Positions 53,765 through 62,726 of a stretch of 64,000 nucleotides of DNA are shown in pieces; position 1 is the stretch's first letter; each line of letters starts with the position of its first letter. The translations under genes were made by a program, and so were the position numbers. Source of the DNA: UBA11612 sp965228575 (GTDB lineage: Bacteria; Pseudomonadota; Alphaproteobacteria; Rhodospirillales; Rhodospirillaceae); NCBI GenBank assembly GCA_965228575.1, contig CBDDHW010000073.1, positions 1 through 64,000 on the forward strand, written 5' to 3'. The notes under the pieces are model-generated. The model had not been told where the DNA came from, ran no database searches, and saw only the letters and a program-made list of their open reading frames with translations.

Positions 53765-54235
53765 ATGCGAAAATTATATGCGATCGGAATTGTGGTTACG
53801 GCGTTACTCGCGGTTGGTGTGGCGGCGGCGCCGGCAACACTTGCGGCGGACGCAAATCCTATTCCTCGCCTCAACATTACATCGCGCACAGATGAACCCC
53901 CCGGGGTGCGGCGGTTCACGGTATTTTTTGCTCACGACAGCGCGCGTGCATCTTCCACGACGCGGGACCTGGTTGCACGTATCGCCGCGACCGTCATGCA
54001 GGATGGGCCAAGGTATATAACTCTGACCGGGTATACGGACACCGTGGGGACACGGTTCTATAATCTCGGTTTATCTCAGCGCCGCGCGATAGCGATTAAG
54101 AATTTGCTTGTCCAAAATGGAATTTCAGATTCGTCATTGCAGGTGTACTGGCGCGGTGAGTTTGACCTGCTTATTCCGACAGAAGATGGCGTTGCAGAAT
54201 TTCGTAATCGCCGCGTCGAAATTTTGGTTCAGTAA
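53765..54235 (+). CDS. OmpA-like domain protein, exported
   Basis: This 156-residue protein has a signal peptide (RKLYAIGIVVTALLAVGVAA, cleavage near ATLAADA) and an OmpA C-terminal-type peptidoglycan-binding domain (about 50-156: ITLTGYTDTVGTRFYNLGLSQRRAIAIKNLL, then GDVAEFRNRRVEIL-like end). Family motif residues Asp and Arg are present. ATG 53765 has GGGGTAGGA before it; the frame is also open 17 codons upstream. There is no beta-barrel, so it is probably a periplasmic wall-binding protein. Confidence 0.83.
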   Translation: MRKLYAIGIVVTALLAVGVAAAPATLAADANPIPRLNITSRTDEPPGVRRFTVFFAHDSARASSTTRDLVARIAATVMQDGPRYITLTGYTDTVGTRFYNLGLSQRRAIAIKNLLVQNGISDSSLQVYWRGEFDLLIPTEDGVAEFRNRRVEILVQ

Positions 54236-54253
54236 GCGCTTCACTCACCACAC

Positions 54254-54913
54254 TTAGCCGCTACTTTGCATCTTGGGATTTTCGGTTTCCTGAGCGCTGG
54301 CCATATCGAGCATTCTTGTGAGAATTTCAGGCTCTTGAGCGCCAGCTATAGCACGCCCATCATTGAAGATGTAGCAGGGAACACCCGTGATTCCGAGGCG
54401 GTGCATTCGAGCGTTCTCGGTATAGACCGCGTTAAAATCGGTTTCCCCGGTGAGATAATCTTCAGTTTCGGCGAAATCGAATCCCATCTTTTCTGCCAGC
54501 TCGAGTAAAATATCTAAATCTCCAATGTCCATACCGCGCTCAAAGTACGAGCGAAACAATAAGTCTACCGCATCGTCGGCACGACCATGAGAGTGCGCCA
54601 ATCGAACCAAGCGGTGCGAATTCACCGAATTTGGCGTGCGGCTTATGTCATCCAACTCAAAATTAATTCCTTCGCCCCGACCCGTAATCATTAAGGCTTC
54701 GGCGATGCGGTCATATTGATGGGATCCGCCAAACTTGCGTTCCAGGTATTCTTTGCGGTCGACCCCTTCGGGTGGCATGTCCGGGTTTAGTAAGAAGGAA
54801 CGGTATTGGATATCGATCTGCAAATTCGGCCGCATTTTGACGGCTCGATCAAAACGGCGTTTGCCAACAAAACACCAGGGACAGACTGTGTCGAAGACGA
54901 TGTCAATCCGCAT
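54254..54913 (-). CDS. DsbA-family FrnE-like thioredoxin-fold protein
   Basis: This 219-residue protein has the FrnE/2-hydroxychromene isomerase-type layout. DTVCPWCFVGKRRFDRAV carries a CPWC redox motif near residue 12, then FLLNPDMPPEGVDRKEYL, a helical insertion, and the cis-Pro block GITGVPCYIFNDGRAIAGAQ (about 176). It is probably a cytoplasmic disulfide isomerase or thiol oxidoreductase. It follows the DUF1499 gene on the same strand, 25 bases apart. Confidence 0.88.
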   Translation of the reverse strand: MRIDIVFDTVCPWCFVGKRRFDRAVKMRPNLQIDIQYRSFLLNPDMPPEGVDRKEYLERKFGGSHQYDRIAEALMITGRGEGINFELDDISRTPNSVNSHRLVRLAHSHGRADDAVDLLFRSYFERGMDIGDLDILLELAEKMGFDFAETEDYLTGETDFNAVYTENARMHRLGITGVPCYIFNDGRAIAGAQEPEILTRMLDMASAQETENPKMQSSG

Positions 54914-54938
54914 ATTGAGACTCTCGTTGTGAAGACAG

Positions 54939-55697
54939 TTAGTTTAGGTGTTCAAGGTATTCGCGAATACGTGCTGCGTTTTTACCGATGTCGCTTTTTC
55001 CCACCCGACTGACCGAGCGCACGTCTATACGAGAGTCAGTTTCGCTGACAGAAGTTATGCGAACAATGATATCATCAACGAATCCGGACCAAAACGTCGT
55101 ATCGGTGGCTTCAATGCGCCGGTCTTCCGGCACCGCCGCAACCAGCCGCCAGCCTACGGATTCCACCGCCTCAAGCGCTCGGCGGAAGGCTTGATCAGCA
55201 GGTAGCGGTACGATGAGAGGGACAACGCCAGGATATGCCTCTCTTTGAAGTTTGCCGACCTCTGGATCGTAGAGTGTAGAATTTACAGCACCCGAGGCTT
55301 CGCGCTCAGGAAGAACAGATACAAACTGCGGGGGATTCTCTGTATCTGTCGTAATGTCGTGGATAGGCGGCGAGGTGAAGGCGAGATGCAGAAAGGAAAA
55401 AATTGGGATCGCAATTAATACGCCAGCAGCAGTCGCCACCAGGCGCACCCGAATATTAGGGTTGTCCCACGGCACATCGCCGCGTTTAACAAGTCCCCAC
55501 ACTCCGAGCGTAGCCGCAACCAGGGACCCAGCTAGAGCGAGAAAAAACACCAATCCGACCAATACCAGTGGAGCAGTCCAAAGTCCTACAGCGCGGCCGA
55601 GGAACAGCATTGGAAATACCGCGATTGCGACAATGGATGCGCCCAGCGCAAGAAGGGATTGTTTTGTTAAGGATCGTACGGCGGAATCGTCTGTCAC
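54939..55697 (-). CDS. DUF1499 domain membrane protein
   Basis: This 252-residue protein has three membrane helices in the first 115 residues (ASIVAIAVFPMLFLGRAV; LVLVGLVFFLALAGSLVAAT; VLIAIPIFSFLHLAF), followed by a periplasmic DUF1499 domain (about 115-250: IHDITTDTENPPQFVSV, WRLVAAVPEDRRIEATDTTF, RVGKSDIGKNAARIREYL). Function unknown; the family is common in proteobacteria. The start is GTG 55697 with GGAG upstream. Confidence 0.83.
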   Translation of the reverse strand: MTDDSAVRSLTKQSLLALGASIVAIAVFPMLFLGRAVGLWTAPLVLVGLVFFLALAGSLVAATLGVWGLVKRGDVPWDNPNIRVRLVATAAGVLIAIPIFSFLHLAFTSPPIHDITTDTENPPQFVSVLPEREASGAVNSTLYDPEVGKLQREAYPGVVPLIVPLPADQAFRRALEAVESVGWRLVAAVPEDRRIEATDTTFWSGFVDDIIVRITSVSETDSRIDVRSVSRVGKSDIGKNAARIREYLEHLN

Positions 55698-55785
55698 TCG
55701 TTCACTCCATAGTTTTGGAATGCGGACCTTATACTAAGATTGGCGCGTGTGACAGCGCGAAGCTAATGTTACAAATTGAGTTATC

Positions 55786-56601
55786 TTATTCGATCTCCCA
55801 TTCGCCCACCCACAAATGGTAGGCGTCGGGATGGCCATTGGAATGGTCTTTGAGACGCTCAATGATGGAACTCGTAAGTTCGGTTCCCGTACTGACTAAC
55901 ATACGGCCATCCTTGTCCTTGAGGTCTCGTGCAATGATATCGCCGGGTGAAACTCTCGCCAGATTACTCATATGAACTCGGGTAAGTTCCGGCGCAGCAG
56001 GTTTGTATGTTTTTCCATTGCCTTTACTGGCATTTAAATCCCGTGCGCACGGTGTGTGCGGCGGTTCCGTTGGCTTTTTCAGAACAATAGCCCGCGGGTG
56101 CGGGGTTTTTGATTTTGAAGTCGGAGGCGGCGCGGTTTTGCTAGATTGAGTTAGCTTCACCGCTGCGTAATGTTCCTTTGCGCGGAGATCCCAGGTTCGG
56201 CCTACCGCGTTTGAGATCGTTTTGATCAATTTTTCGAAGGAAAGGGGCGCAATCGCGACACCGTTAACATCCAAGCTCATTGCAGCTTTGATGGCGTCTG
56301 AATCTGCGCGGCCCGTCAGAATAACAAATGGGGTGCCCGGTGGCAGGGTTGGCAATTGCCGGGCGCGGATACTTTGAAGTAATTCAAGGCCACCCTCAGG
56401 CGCCATATCCCAATCACAAATGATACATCCGATCCGACGGCCCAACCGGGTTATAATTTGCTTGGCTTTCTCGACATCAAGGGCGTGTTCAATGTTCTTT
56501 GCGTGAGCGCGAGCGAGCGCTGTATGCGCCATATCACGATAAAACGCCTTATCATCGACGAGGAGAAAGGTGGTTTTTGACAGGTCGATGTCTGTTGACA
56601 C
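55786..56601 (-). CDS. Receiver-domain protein with degenerate Lys and an HD-GYP-associated-like tail
   Basis: This 271-residue protein has a receiver domain (about 8-130) with the acidic pair LLVDDK and phosphoacceptor Asp63 (CIICDWDM). The conserved Lys-Pro is replaced by Ala118-Pro (GVAIAPLSF), so canonical switching is doubtful. A Pro/Ser/Thr/Lys-rich linker follows. The C-terminal stretch (about 208-255) reads LARVSPGDIIARDLKDKDGRMLVS and TGTELTSSIIERLKDH, which resembles the short module usually placed before HD-GYP phosphodiesterase domains, but no HD-GYP is present. The start is GTG 56601 with GGAG. Confidence 0.75.
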   Translation of the reverse strand: MSTDIDLSKTTFLLVDDKAFYRDMAHTALARAHAKNIEHALDVEKAKQIITRLGRRIGCIICDWDMAPEGGLELLQSIRARQLPTLPPGTPFVILTGRADSDAIKAAMSLDVNGVAIAPLSFEKLIKTISNAVGRTWDLRAKEHYAAVKLTQSSKTAPPPTSKSKTPHPRAIVLKKPTEPPHTPCARDLNASKGNGKTYKPAAPELTRVHMSNLARVSPGDIIARDLKDKDGRMLVSTGTELTSSIIERLKDHSNGHPDAYHLWVGEWEIE

Positions 56602-56862
56602 GTTACGGCTCCATTACCGAAATCGGCAGCAACTTGCAGTCCATAGATTATATCGTTTCGACTAAAAATAAAATCCAACGTTTAATTAACCGTAACCAGT
56701 TAAATTCGCTGTATTACAATGACTTATAAGCTATCGATAGCTAGTACACCGGCCTCCAAGTAGGCGACCTCTAACTGTGACTAAGTCATACGGCCGCGAT
56801 TTTGATATAAACGGCGGGGGAGTTGGGGGGTTGCATGGCAGGCCCATGGCCAGAGGACGACA

Positions 56863-56952
56863 GTGAAAAACAAGAAATTGAAGCTTCGAATGGCGTTCGG
56901 CGCTGCGATCGGAATCGGTATCGTTTTCTTGCTGGAGTACCTATTCCGATAG
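56863..56952 (+). CDS. Putative 29-residue membrane peptide
   Basis: The GTG-started frame reads VKNKKLKLRM then AFGAAIGIGIVFLLEYLFR: a basic head followed by one hydrophobic helix. GAGG lies eight bases before the GTG. It occupies the otherwise empty 373-base spacer (56602-56974) between the receiver gene and the antiporter. An overlapping ATG frame at 56835 is less protein-like. It is too short for confident calling. Confidence 0.4.
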   Translation: MKNKKLKLRMAFGAAIGIGIVFLLEYLFR

Positions 56953-56974
56953 ATTGATCAACTCCGTAGTTGAT

Positions 56975-59515
56975 TTACGGGGCGATGCTTTTCTTTGTAA
57001 TGTCGACCGTGAAGCTCTGAGTAGAAGATCGTTCAAGTGAATCCCTCAGTTGCGGATACTTGGCCATCACTGCATTGAAGTCAGCGCGGCTGAGCTCATA
57101 CAGCAAACAAATTGTAACCGTTTTGCAGGTCGCATTTCTCGGAGCGCCGGTCAGAAATGCGATTTCACCGAAGTAATCTCCGGCGATGAGCGTGGCGACT
57201 CTCTGGCGTTCGTTCTCCTCCGGTTCTCGCCGATACACGCGGACAACTCCGCGACCAATTAAGTACAAACTGTTTCCGGACTCACCCTGTTGAACGACCT
57301 CGGTTTCCGCATTGACGGTTTTTGAGATCAAACGTTTTGCCAGCGCCTCTAAGCAATCAGGTGAGACGTCTCGCAACACGGGCAATTTTGCGAGCAGAGA
57401 AGCTGGCTCGGGGTTAATCGTGGAAATGGATGGAATGGTAAGTTTGCGAATCTTGTATCTAAGCTCTGCGAGCATGGCGCTGCCCAATGTATGAGCTATT
57501 GAGCCATTCTCGATTTCTCGGGCTAATATGTCGGCCTCCACGGAGAGAATCAGTCTCTCTGCCAAAAGCTCCTGCATATCCCCGACAAAATCGGGATACT
57601 GTTCGGCCCAACCATCGAGCCTATCGAGTGCGCTTTGATGCCACTTGCCATAGCGCTCCTCGAGTTCTGCAACGAGGTGGGGGTCGTGTATGTCAGAGTC
57701 TTTCATCTCTTGAATTAAAGACTTTACTTGCTGAGCGGCTTGATGGCGGCCCCAGGCAATTTCATAGTCTCTCGCGAACGCGTTATCTTTAATCTGGGAT
57801 GCGAAGGGGAGACGTCCAATCAGAGATTGCGCAAATATCGTAAGTTTGTGAGCCCACGTTTGGTAATACGTGCGTTTTGGGAGAACACCCACATGACGTA
57901 TCGCCTCAATTTGGGTTTCCGTAGCATGGTTAAGTCGGCGGAACGCGCTTTCTGAAATGTGGTGCATCGCGAGCATATTTAAGTAAGCCGCCTTTTCCAT
58001 AGCGAGGCAGCGGAGATACAAAAACCCTCGCTCTTCGCTCTCAGACAGCGCACGTTGGCGAAGGGTCGCGATATTCGATTTTAACTCTCCGATTTCGCTT
58101 CGATATCTATCTTCGAGGGAGCGTGTAATGCGCTCGAAGAAAAGGCCGCTGGCATTAAGAGAGGGGAAACGCGAGACCGCGCGGTTAACCGCCTCCAGTT
58201 GCGCTTCACTTCGAGCGAGTTCATCGGTGAGCGTTGGTTTGTCTAAACCGAGGAGACGCATCAAAGGCTCAACGGTCAGACCATTGACGAGCAACGTAAA
58301 CAGGACGGCTCCCATCACCAGAGTGAAAAACAAATCCGAATAGGGAAAGTCGCCCAAACTCAAGGCGACAGCCAGGGCGACCGCGCCGCGAAGTCCGCCC
58401 CAGTACATGAGCGCTTGGTAACGCCAGTCGACCTTTATCGCGCCGGGTATCATGCCGGTGAGAGGAACCAGCCCGCCGATGACCACTGCTCGTGATATCA
58501 GCATCGCTACAATAACCCAGACCAAGGCTTGCCAATTTCCAACAAGACCGGCGAAGTCGACCCGCAATCCCACCATGAGAAAAATAAGGGCGTTGGCCGT
58601 GTAGGCTGCGTACTCCCAAAAATTTTCCATGTAGTTGGCGACCGACGGGGAGACTTTGGTGCGTCCCCAATTTCCCATGATGAGCCCAGCGACCAAAGTC
58701 GCCATGACTCCGCTGACAGCAAAAAATTCTTCGGCAATGATGAACGAGAAATAGGCGAGAACCGTCATGAGTGAGATTTCAATCGCCGGATCGTCGTGAA
58801 CGAGCGCCAGCAACCCGCCGGTCAAAAAGGCGAGAATGCCGCCGACAATGATTCCACCGGCGAATACAACAAGGAAATCCAAAACACCGGAGAGAGCGAT
58901 ATTTGCCGTTAAGACTCCGGACAGTGCTACGGCGAGAAGAATGTTGGCGGTGACAATCGCGGTGGCATCGTTGAACAAGCTTTCACCTTCAACGAGGACG
59001 GTTAAACGCTTCGGGGCGCCGAGCTGTTTGAACAGAGAGATGACAGCCACAGGATCCGTCGCGCTCAAAATTGCCCCCAAAACAAGGGCCGCGATAAAGG
59101 GAATAGCCGTCGTTCCCGCAACGATTCCCGCGATCAGTATTGTTGAAATGAGTAGGCCGGGAATAGCCAGCGCGAGAATAGGCCCGAGGTTGTCGCGCAA
59201 TTGCCGGGAGTCCATGTGAAACGCAGACTCAAAAATCAAGGTCGGCAAAAATACGTACAGAATAACGTCGCGTGAAAGTTGAAGGTCGAGAAGGCCTGAG
59301 TCTTGAACCCACTCGAATGAGCTGAATTCAGCAACGCCGATTCCAAATAGAACGAGTAAAACTGTAAAAGGAAAACGAACCTGCCGAGAAAGCGCGAGCA
59401 AACCCGCCGCGACAAGGAGCAAGGTGACAATCGCAACCACAAGTCCTGCGACCTCGCTGTGATGAGTAGTGCTAGCTGCGTTTTCTAATGTCTCTAGTTC
59501 TGAAAGAGCGTCCAA
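56975..59515 (-). CDS. CPA1-type sodium/proton antiporter with C-terminal cyclic-nucleotide-binding domain
   Basis: This 846-residue protein starts with about 12 membrane helices (about 20-420). It has the Na+/H+ exchanger motifs LSATDPVAVISLF (about 147) and VEGESLFNDATAIVTAN (about 173), including the Asn-Asp pair typical of CPA1. A long helical cytoplasmic tail (about 430-700) ends in a cNMP-binding domain (about 715-825: EVVQQGESGNSLYLIGRGVV, GDYFGEIAFLTGAPRNATC). The same arrangement, exchanger then CNBD, occurs in plant SOS1 and animal SLC9C proteins. The start is TTG 59515 with GGGGGAAA upstream. It is last of the hemerythrin-DUF1538 operon, 45 bases after the second PII-like gene. Confidence 0.88.
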   Translation of the reverse strand: MDALSELETLENAASTTHHSEVAGLVVAIVTLLLVAAGLLALSRQVRFPFTVLLVLFGIGVAEFSSFEWVQDSGLLDLQLSRDVILYVFLPTLIFESAFHMDSRQLRDNLGPILALAIPGLLISTILIAGIVAGTTAIPFIAALVLGAILSATDPVAVISLFKQLGAPKRLTVLVEGESLFNDATAIVTANILLAVALSGVLTANIALSGVLDFLVVFAGGIIVGGILAFLTGGLLALVHDDPAIEISLMTVLAYFSFIIAEEFFAVSGVMATLVAGLIMGNWGRTKVSPSVANYMENFWEYAAYTANALIFLMVGLRVDFAGLVGNWQALVWVIVAMLISRAVVIGGLVPLTGMIPGAIKVDWRYQALMYWGGLRGAVALAVALSLGDFPYSDLFFTLVMGAVLFTLLVNGLTVEPLMRLLGLDKPTLTDELARSEAQLEAVNRAVSRFPSLNASGLFFERITRSLEDRYRSEIGELKSNIATLRQRALSESEERGFLYLRCLAMEKAAYLNMLAMHHISESAFRRLNHATETQIEAIRHVGVLPKRTYYQTWAHKLTIFAQSLIGRLPFASQIKDNAFARDYEIAWGRHQAAQQVKSLIQEMKDSDIHDPHLVAELEERYGKWHQSALDRLDGWAEQYPDFVGDMQELLAERLILSVEADILAREIENGSIAHTLGSAMLAELRYKIRKLTIPSISTINPEPASLLAKLPVLRDVSPDCLEALAKRLISKTVNAETEVVQQGESGNSLYLIGRGVVRVYRREPEENERQRVATLIAGDYFGEIAFLTGAPRNATCKTVTICLLYELSRADFNAVMAKYPQLRDSLERSSTQSFTVDITKKSIAP

Positions 59516-59560
59516 TTTCCCCCGCAGATGTTTCCCGCTGTCCGCTCGGACTCTAGGTAG

Positions 59561-59908
59561 CTATGACTCTTTTACTGACTCTGCTTTTTCCTCTGGTTCT
59601 ATATCCGGCAGTACGAAACTGCTTGATATACCAAGCGCTTGTTGAAACATGAGTCTCCCCCGAGATGTTCCAACCTCCGCGCGTTCATGGAGATAATCAA
59701 AAATTTCGTCAGCACGACTTTGATTAACCATGACCATTAATATATCGACTTCCTCGGCGAAATACTTTTTGCGCTCGCTAATTCCTCGGCCGTTGATCAC
59801 GTTGGCTGACGCTATACCTTTATCGGCGTGCAGAGCGGCAACGACATCCGATCCCCTCCCGCGGGGCATGATGCATGTAATAAGCTTATTGTTGGAATAC
59901 GTTTGCAT
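59561..59908 (-). CDS. PII-like regulatory protein (second of pair)
   Basis: This 115-residue protein has a PII-like ferredoxin fold: NKLITCIMPRGRGSDVVAAL, GIASANVINGRGISER (the T-loop position), EEVDILMVMVNQSRADEIFDYLHE and a C-terminal LMFQQALGISSSFVLPD. The conserved uridylylated Tyr of canonical GlnB/GlnK is not evident, so it is a divergent PII-like protein that may bind nucleotides. It lies two bases after the first PII-like gene and 45 before the antiporter gene. Confidence 0.8.
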   Translation of the reverse strand: MQTYSNNKLITCIMPRGRGSDVVAALHADKGIASANVINGRGISERKKYFAEEVDILMVMVNQSRADEIFDYLHERAEVGTSRGRLMFQQALGISSSFVLPDIEPEEKAESVKES

Positions 59909-59910
59909 GT

Positions 59911-60324
59911 TTATGAGTTTTTCGCTCCAACACTTTCAAGATTAGTCACGGTATGAGCCTGTCCCTGTTCACCCAGCTTTTTCAAAACATCTTGCGGGAC
60001 GAAGGTGGCTGCTTTTTCGAGTTTCGTCGTAAACATTATTCCCATACCCGGCGTATCTAAATTTCCCGCCAGGTACATTTTTTCGAAAACGCGATCGACT
60101 TGCTCTGTTGAGACGACGATGTTGATCACTTCCTTTTCAACGTTGACGGCAACACCGAGCAAACCCAGTCGCTCTCGAACACCCATGCCTTTTGCAAAGC
60201 CGACGGTGGCACCTTGCGCGCCAGCGGCACGCGCGGCATTGATGATGGCATCCGCCACGCCCCGCTGGACAACACAGGTGATAAGGACGACATCCGTTAA
60301 GACAACGATCTTGCGTGTTTTCAT
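59911..60324 (-). CDS. PII-like regulatory protein (first of pair)
   Basis: This 137-residue protein has a PII-like fold: KIVVLTDVVLITCVVQRGVA, INAARAAGAQGATVGFAKGMGVRER, EVINIVVSTEQVDRVFEKMY and TPGMGIMFTTKLEKAATFV, the last being the C-loop-like segment. As in its neighbour, the GlnK T-loop Tyr is absent. Its ATG overlaps the DUF1538 stop by four bases, so it is translationally coupled to the transporter-like protein it may regulate, as GlnK does AmtB. Confidence 0.82.
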   Translation of the reverse strand: MKTRKIVVLTDVVLITCVVQRGVADAIINAARAAGAQGATVGFAKGMGVRERLGLLGVAVNVEKEVINIVVSTEQVDRVFEKMYLAGNLDTPGMGIMFTTKLEKAATFVPQDVLKKLGEQGQAHTVTNLESVGAKNS

Positions 60325-62726
60325 GCTTTCGCGCCTTCTGCGTCTGCTTCGATGTTGGCTTGGTTTCTACGCTTAGCCATCCATTGCACCCACAAGCCGG
60401 TGCTTAAAACCGAAAGAATAGGTCCTATGGACGCCATGGATAAAATGCCAAAGCCTTCAATTGCTGAGACCGCATCGCCAAGTCCAAGCCCCATGGCAAG
60501 GACTAGGGGAACAGTTACCGGGCCGGTGGTCACGCCCGCGCTGTCCCACGCAACGTTCACGAATTCTTCACTCGATAGCGCGGTTAAAACGATTCCAGCA
60601 AGGTACGCAGGGATCAAAAGGTAGGCGATCGGTAAAGCGAATATGATTTTGAGAACACCGATCGCAATACCGAACGCCACGCCAAACGAAACCGCATACA
60701 TCAAAGTGCGTTTACGAAACGCGCCGTTGGTGAGGTTCTCGACGGTCAGTCCCAAGGCATTTAAAGCGGGTTCTGCAAGGGTTGCCCCAAATCCTAAGAC
60801 CCATGCAAAAGCAATCACGATTGGGATACCGACGGCGAAAACATAGAGCGGAGACTCAGGAATATTCTCGAGGGCTTGAAAGGCTGCCGGTAGGAGTTGA
60901 CCGGATTGATTACCAAGCGCGGCCAATCCATAGGTCAGGCCGATGTTAAAAATACACATTCCGACAACGCACAAAACCAATCCATAAATAACAAGGCCTT
61001 GTGCCTGCAGCTTGGCTTTTAACATCACTTTAAAAATAAAGAAGAGAAACAAGACCAGCGGGACGATTGCGCGTACGCCGCCGATGATCTCAACGAAGGG
61101 AGTTTGTTCGTACCACGCTACGGTCGTAGCAACATTCGTCGCACCCTGCGCCGCTGCGATGATTTCCTCGGGAGTGACGACAAAAGAAACATAGAGACTT
61201 AAAAGCATCACGCCTATGATCGGGAACAGGGAGGCCAAGGTTACGATTCCAAAGCCTGACATCGAGGAATTTCCCTTACTGGTCGCCGAGGCGATCCCGA
61301 TACCAAGCGATAGGACAAGTGGGACGGTTACGGGACCAGTCGTGACAGCACCGCAATCCCAAGCAAGTCCGAGAATTTCGACAAGCTCTGGATCTTGAGC
61401 AATGTAAAGGGTGAGCAACAACGTGGGCGTCAGTGCAGCGTAAATATAGGGCTTAAGACTCCAGCCATAGACAAAACGAAGTGTTCCCAAAACCGCAGCA
61501 AGCCCGACGCCAGCGCCGATAACCAAAACAAGCGCTCCGGCCCAATTGGAAAGCAAGGTGTAAAGGTAGGGTGCTTGGCGGACGTCTACCAAAGCGCCCG
61601 CGGCTTGTAGGGCTCCGATGGCCGGCTCAGCGAAAGTCACGCCAATGCCAAGAAGGAAGGCCACGATGAGAACAAGCCAGAGCGGGGATTTTTTAGGAAG
61701 GGTGTCCCCGATTACCTCGGCAAAGGGCATAAGTCCGAGTTTAAGGCCTTCCATAAATAGCATAAGGCCAGTGATGACCGCGATAAGACCGAACGTCGCC
61801 GACCACATACCGTCAACACTCTGGCGCAAGATCAGGATTTGAAACAGAACAAGGTATGCCGCCAAGGGAACAACGGCGCGTATCTGATCCATGGCGCGCG
61901 TGCCGACGTAGGGAGCAAGCAACCGGTAAATATCTATTCCCCGTACACGCAAAGGCGGCGGGTGATAGGGGATTTCCTTCCCGTCCTCATCATATAAAAC
62001 CTTAGGTGCAAGGGCGTTGTAGGTAATTTCTTCGGCGTGAACGCTGCTCTCGCGGACAAAATCTCCAAAGCGCACGACTTCAATTGATGGACGGGCATGA
62101 TTATCGCCGTCATTCGCATCATCCTGTTCACCTTGATTTTGCTCTCCTACGCCGGGAACCGTCTCAACGGACACCGGGCCATAGGGCTCGACGATCCGGG
62201 CATAAAGCCGTTCGTATCCCGCATCGATGCGCTCACTAAACAATGGGTCTGAATACGCCGGGTCTTGTTCTTCAACCCGCGCCCAGCTACCGGCATCAAG
62301 AAGACGATCGGCGAGAGGAAAAAGCTTTTCCTCTTCCATAGCCATGTGAGTCCGATATCGTGCGAGGAAATTGGCAGAGAGTTCTTTAACCTCCGTTCCA
62401 TCCGACTCAGGGGCGCGCTGAAAATGATTTGCAGCACTTTGCAGCTTTTGGGTGAGGTCCGTGAGGTAGGTGTGCGAGGCCTCCAGACTTTCAATGACTT
62501 GCGTCGTTGCATCCCGATCCTTCTGCAACATTTCCGTAAAGATCAAGTCCTCACGAACGTGATGCGCAAGATCGCAGTAGTTCAGGCAATAGTTGATGCA
62601 ATCGTTGACCAGAATGGGGTCGGGTTTGCGATCTTTGCTCCAAGCGTCCAACTCGCTCTCAAGGACCGAGAACACTTGCTCAAGTCGTCGGTGGTCCAAG
62701 ACAAGCCGCTTTAGCGGTGTCGACAT
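60321..62726 (-). CDS. Hemerythrin-like domain fused to a two-repeat DUF1538 membrane protein
   Basis: Residues about 1-165 of this 801-residue protein are a hemerythrin/HHE-type four-helix bundle: His12, His55/His56 with Glu59, His85, and His127 with Glu131 to Glu133 give a diiron-like ligand set that binds O2 or NO in relatives. A charged linker follows (about 165-275). From about 280 it is a large membrane protein with two homologous DUF1538 repeats; the signature TTGPVTVPLVL occurs at about 462 and 730, each after a WD-type motif (AWDCGAV, AWDSAGV), and AEPA motifs precede both. ATG 62726 is chosen because GGGGGAG precedes it. It is first of the operon, and an FNR/FixK-like palindrome lies 138-151 bases upstream. 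Confidence 0.87.
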   Translation of the reverse strand: MSTPLKRLVLDHRRLEQVFSVLESELDAWSKDRKPDPILVNDCINYCLNYCDLAHHVREDLIFTEMLQKDRDATTQVIESLEASHTYLTDLTQKLQSAANHFQRAPESDGTEVKELSANFLARYRTHMAMEEEKLFPLADRLLDAGSWARVEEQDPAYSDPLFSERIDAGYERLYARIVEPYGPVSVETVPGVGEQNQGEQDDANDGDNHARPSIEVVRFGDFVRESSVHAEEITYNALAPKVLYDEDGKEIPYHPPPLRVRGIDIYRLLAPYVGTRAMDQIRAVVPLAAYLVLFQILILRQSVDGMWSATFGLIAVITGLMLFMEGLKLGLMPFAEVIGDTLPKKSPLWLVLIVAFLLGIGVTFAEPAIGALQAAGALVDVRQAPYLYTLLSNWAGALVLVIGAGVGLAAVLGTLRFVYGWSLKPYIYAALTPTLLLTLYIAQDPELVEILGLAWDCGAVTTGPVTVPLVLSLGIGIASATSKGNSSMSGFGIVTLASLFPIIGVMLLSLYVSFVVTPEEIIAAAQGATNVATTVAWYEQTPFVEIIGGVRAIVPLVLFLFFIFKVMLKAKLQAQGLVIYGLVLCVVGMCIFNIGLTYGLAALGNQSGQLLPAAFQALENIPESPLYVFAVGIPIVIAFAWVLGFGATLAEPALNALGLTVENLTNGAFRKRTLMYAVSFGVAFGIAIGVLKIIFALPIAYLLIPAYLAGIVLTALSSEEFVNVAWDSAGVTTGPVTVPLVLAMGLGLGDAVSAIEGFGILSMASIGPILSVLSTGLWVQWMAKRRNQANIEADAEGAKA

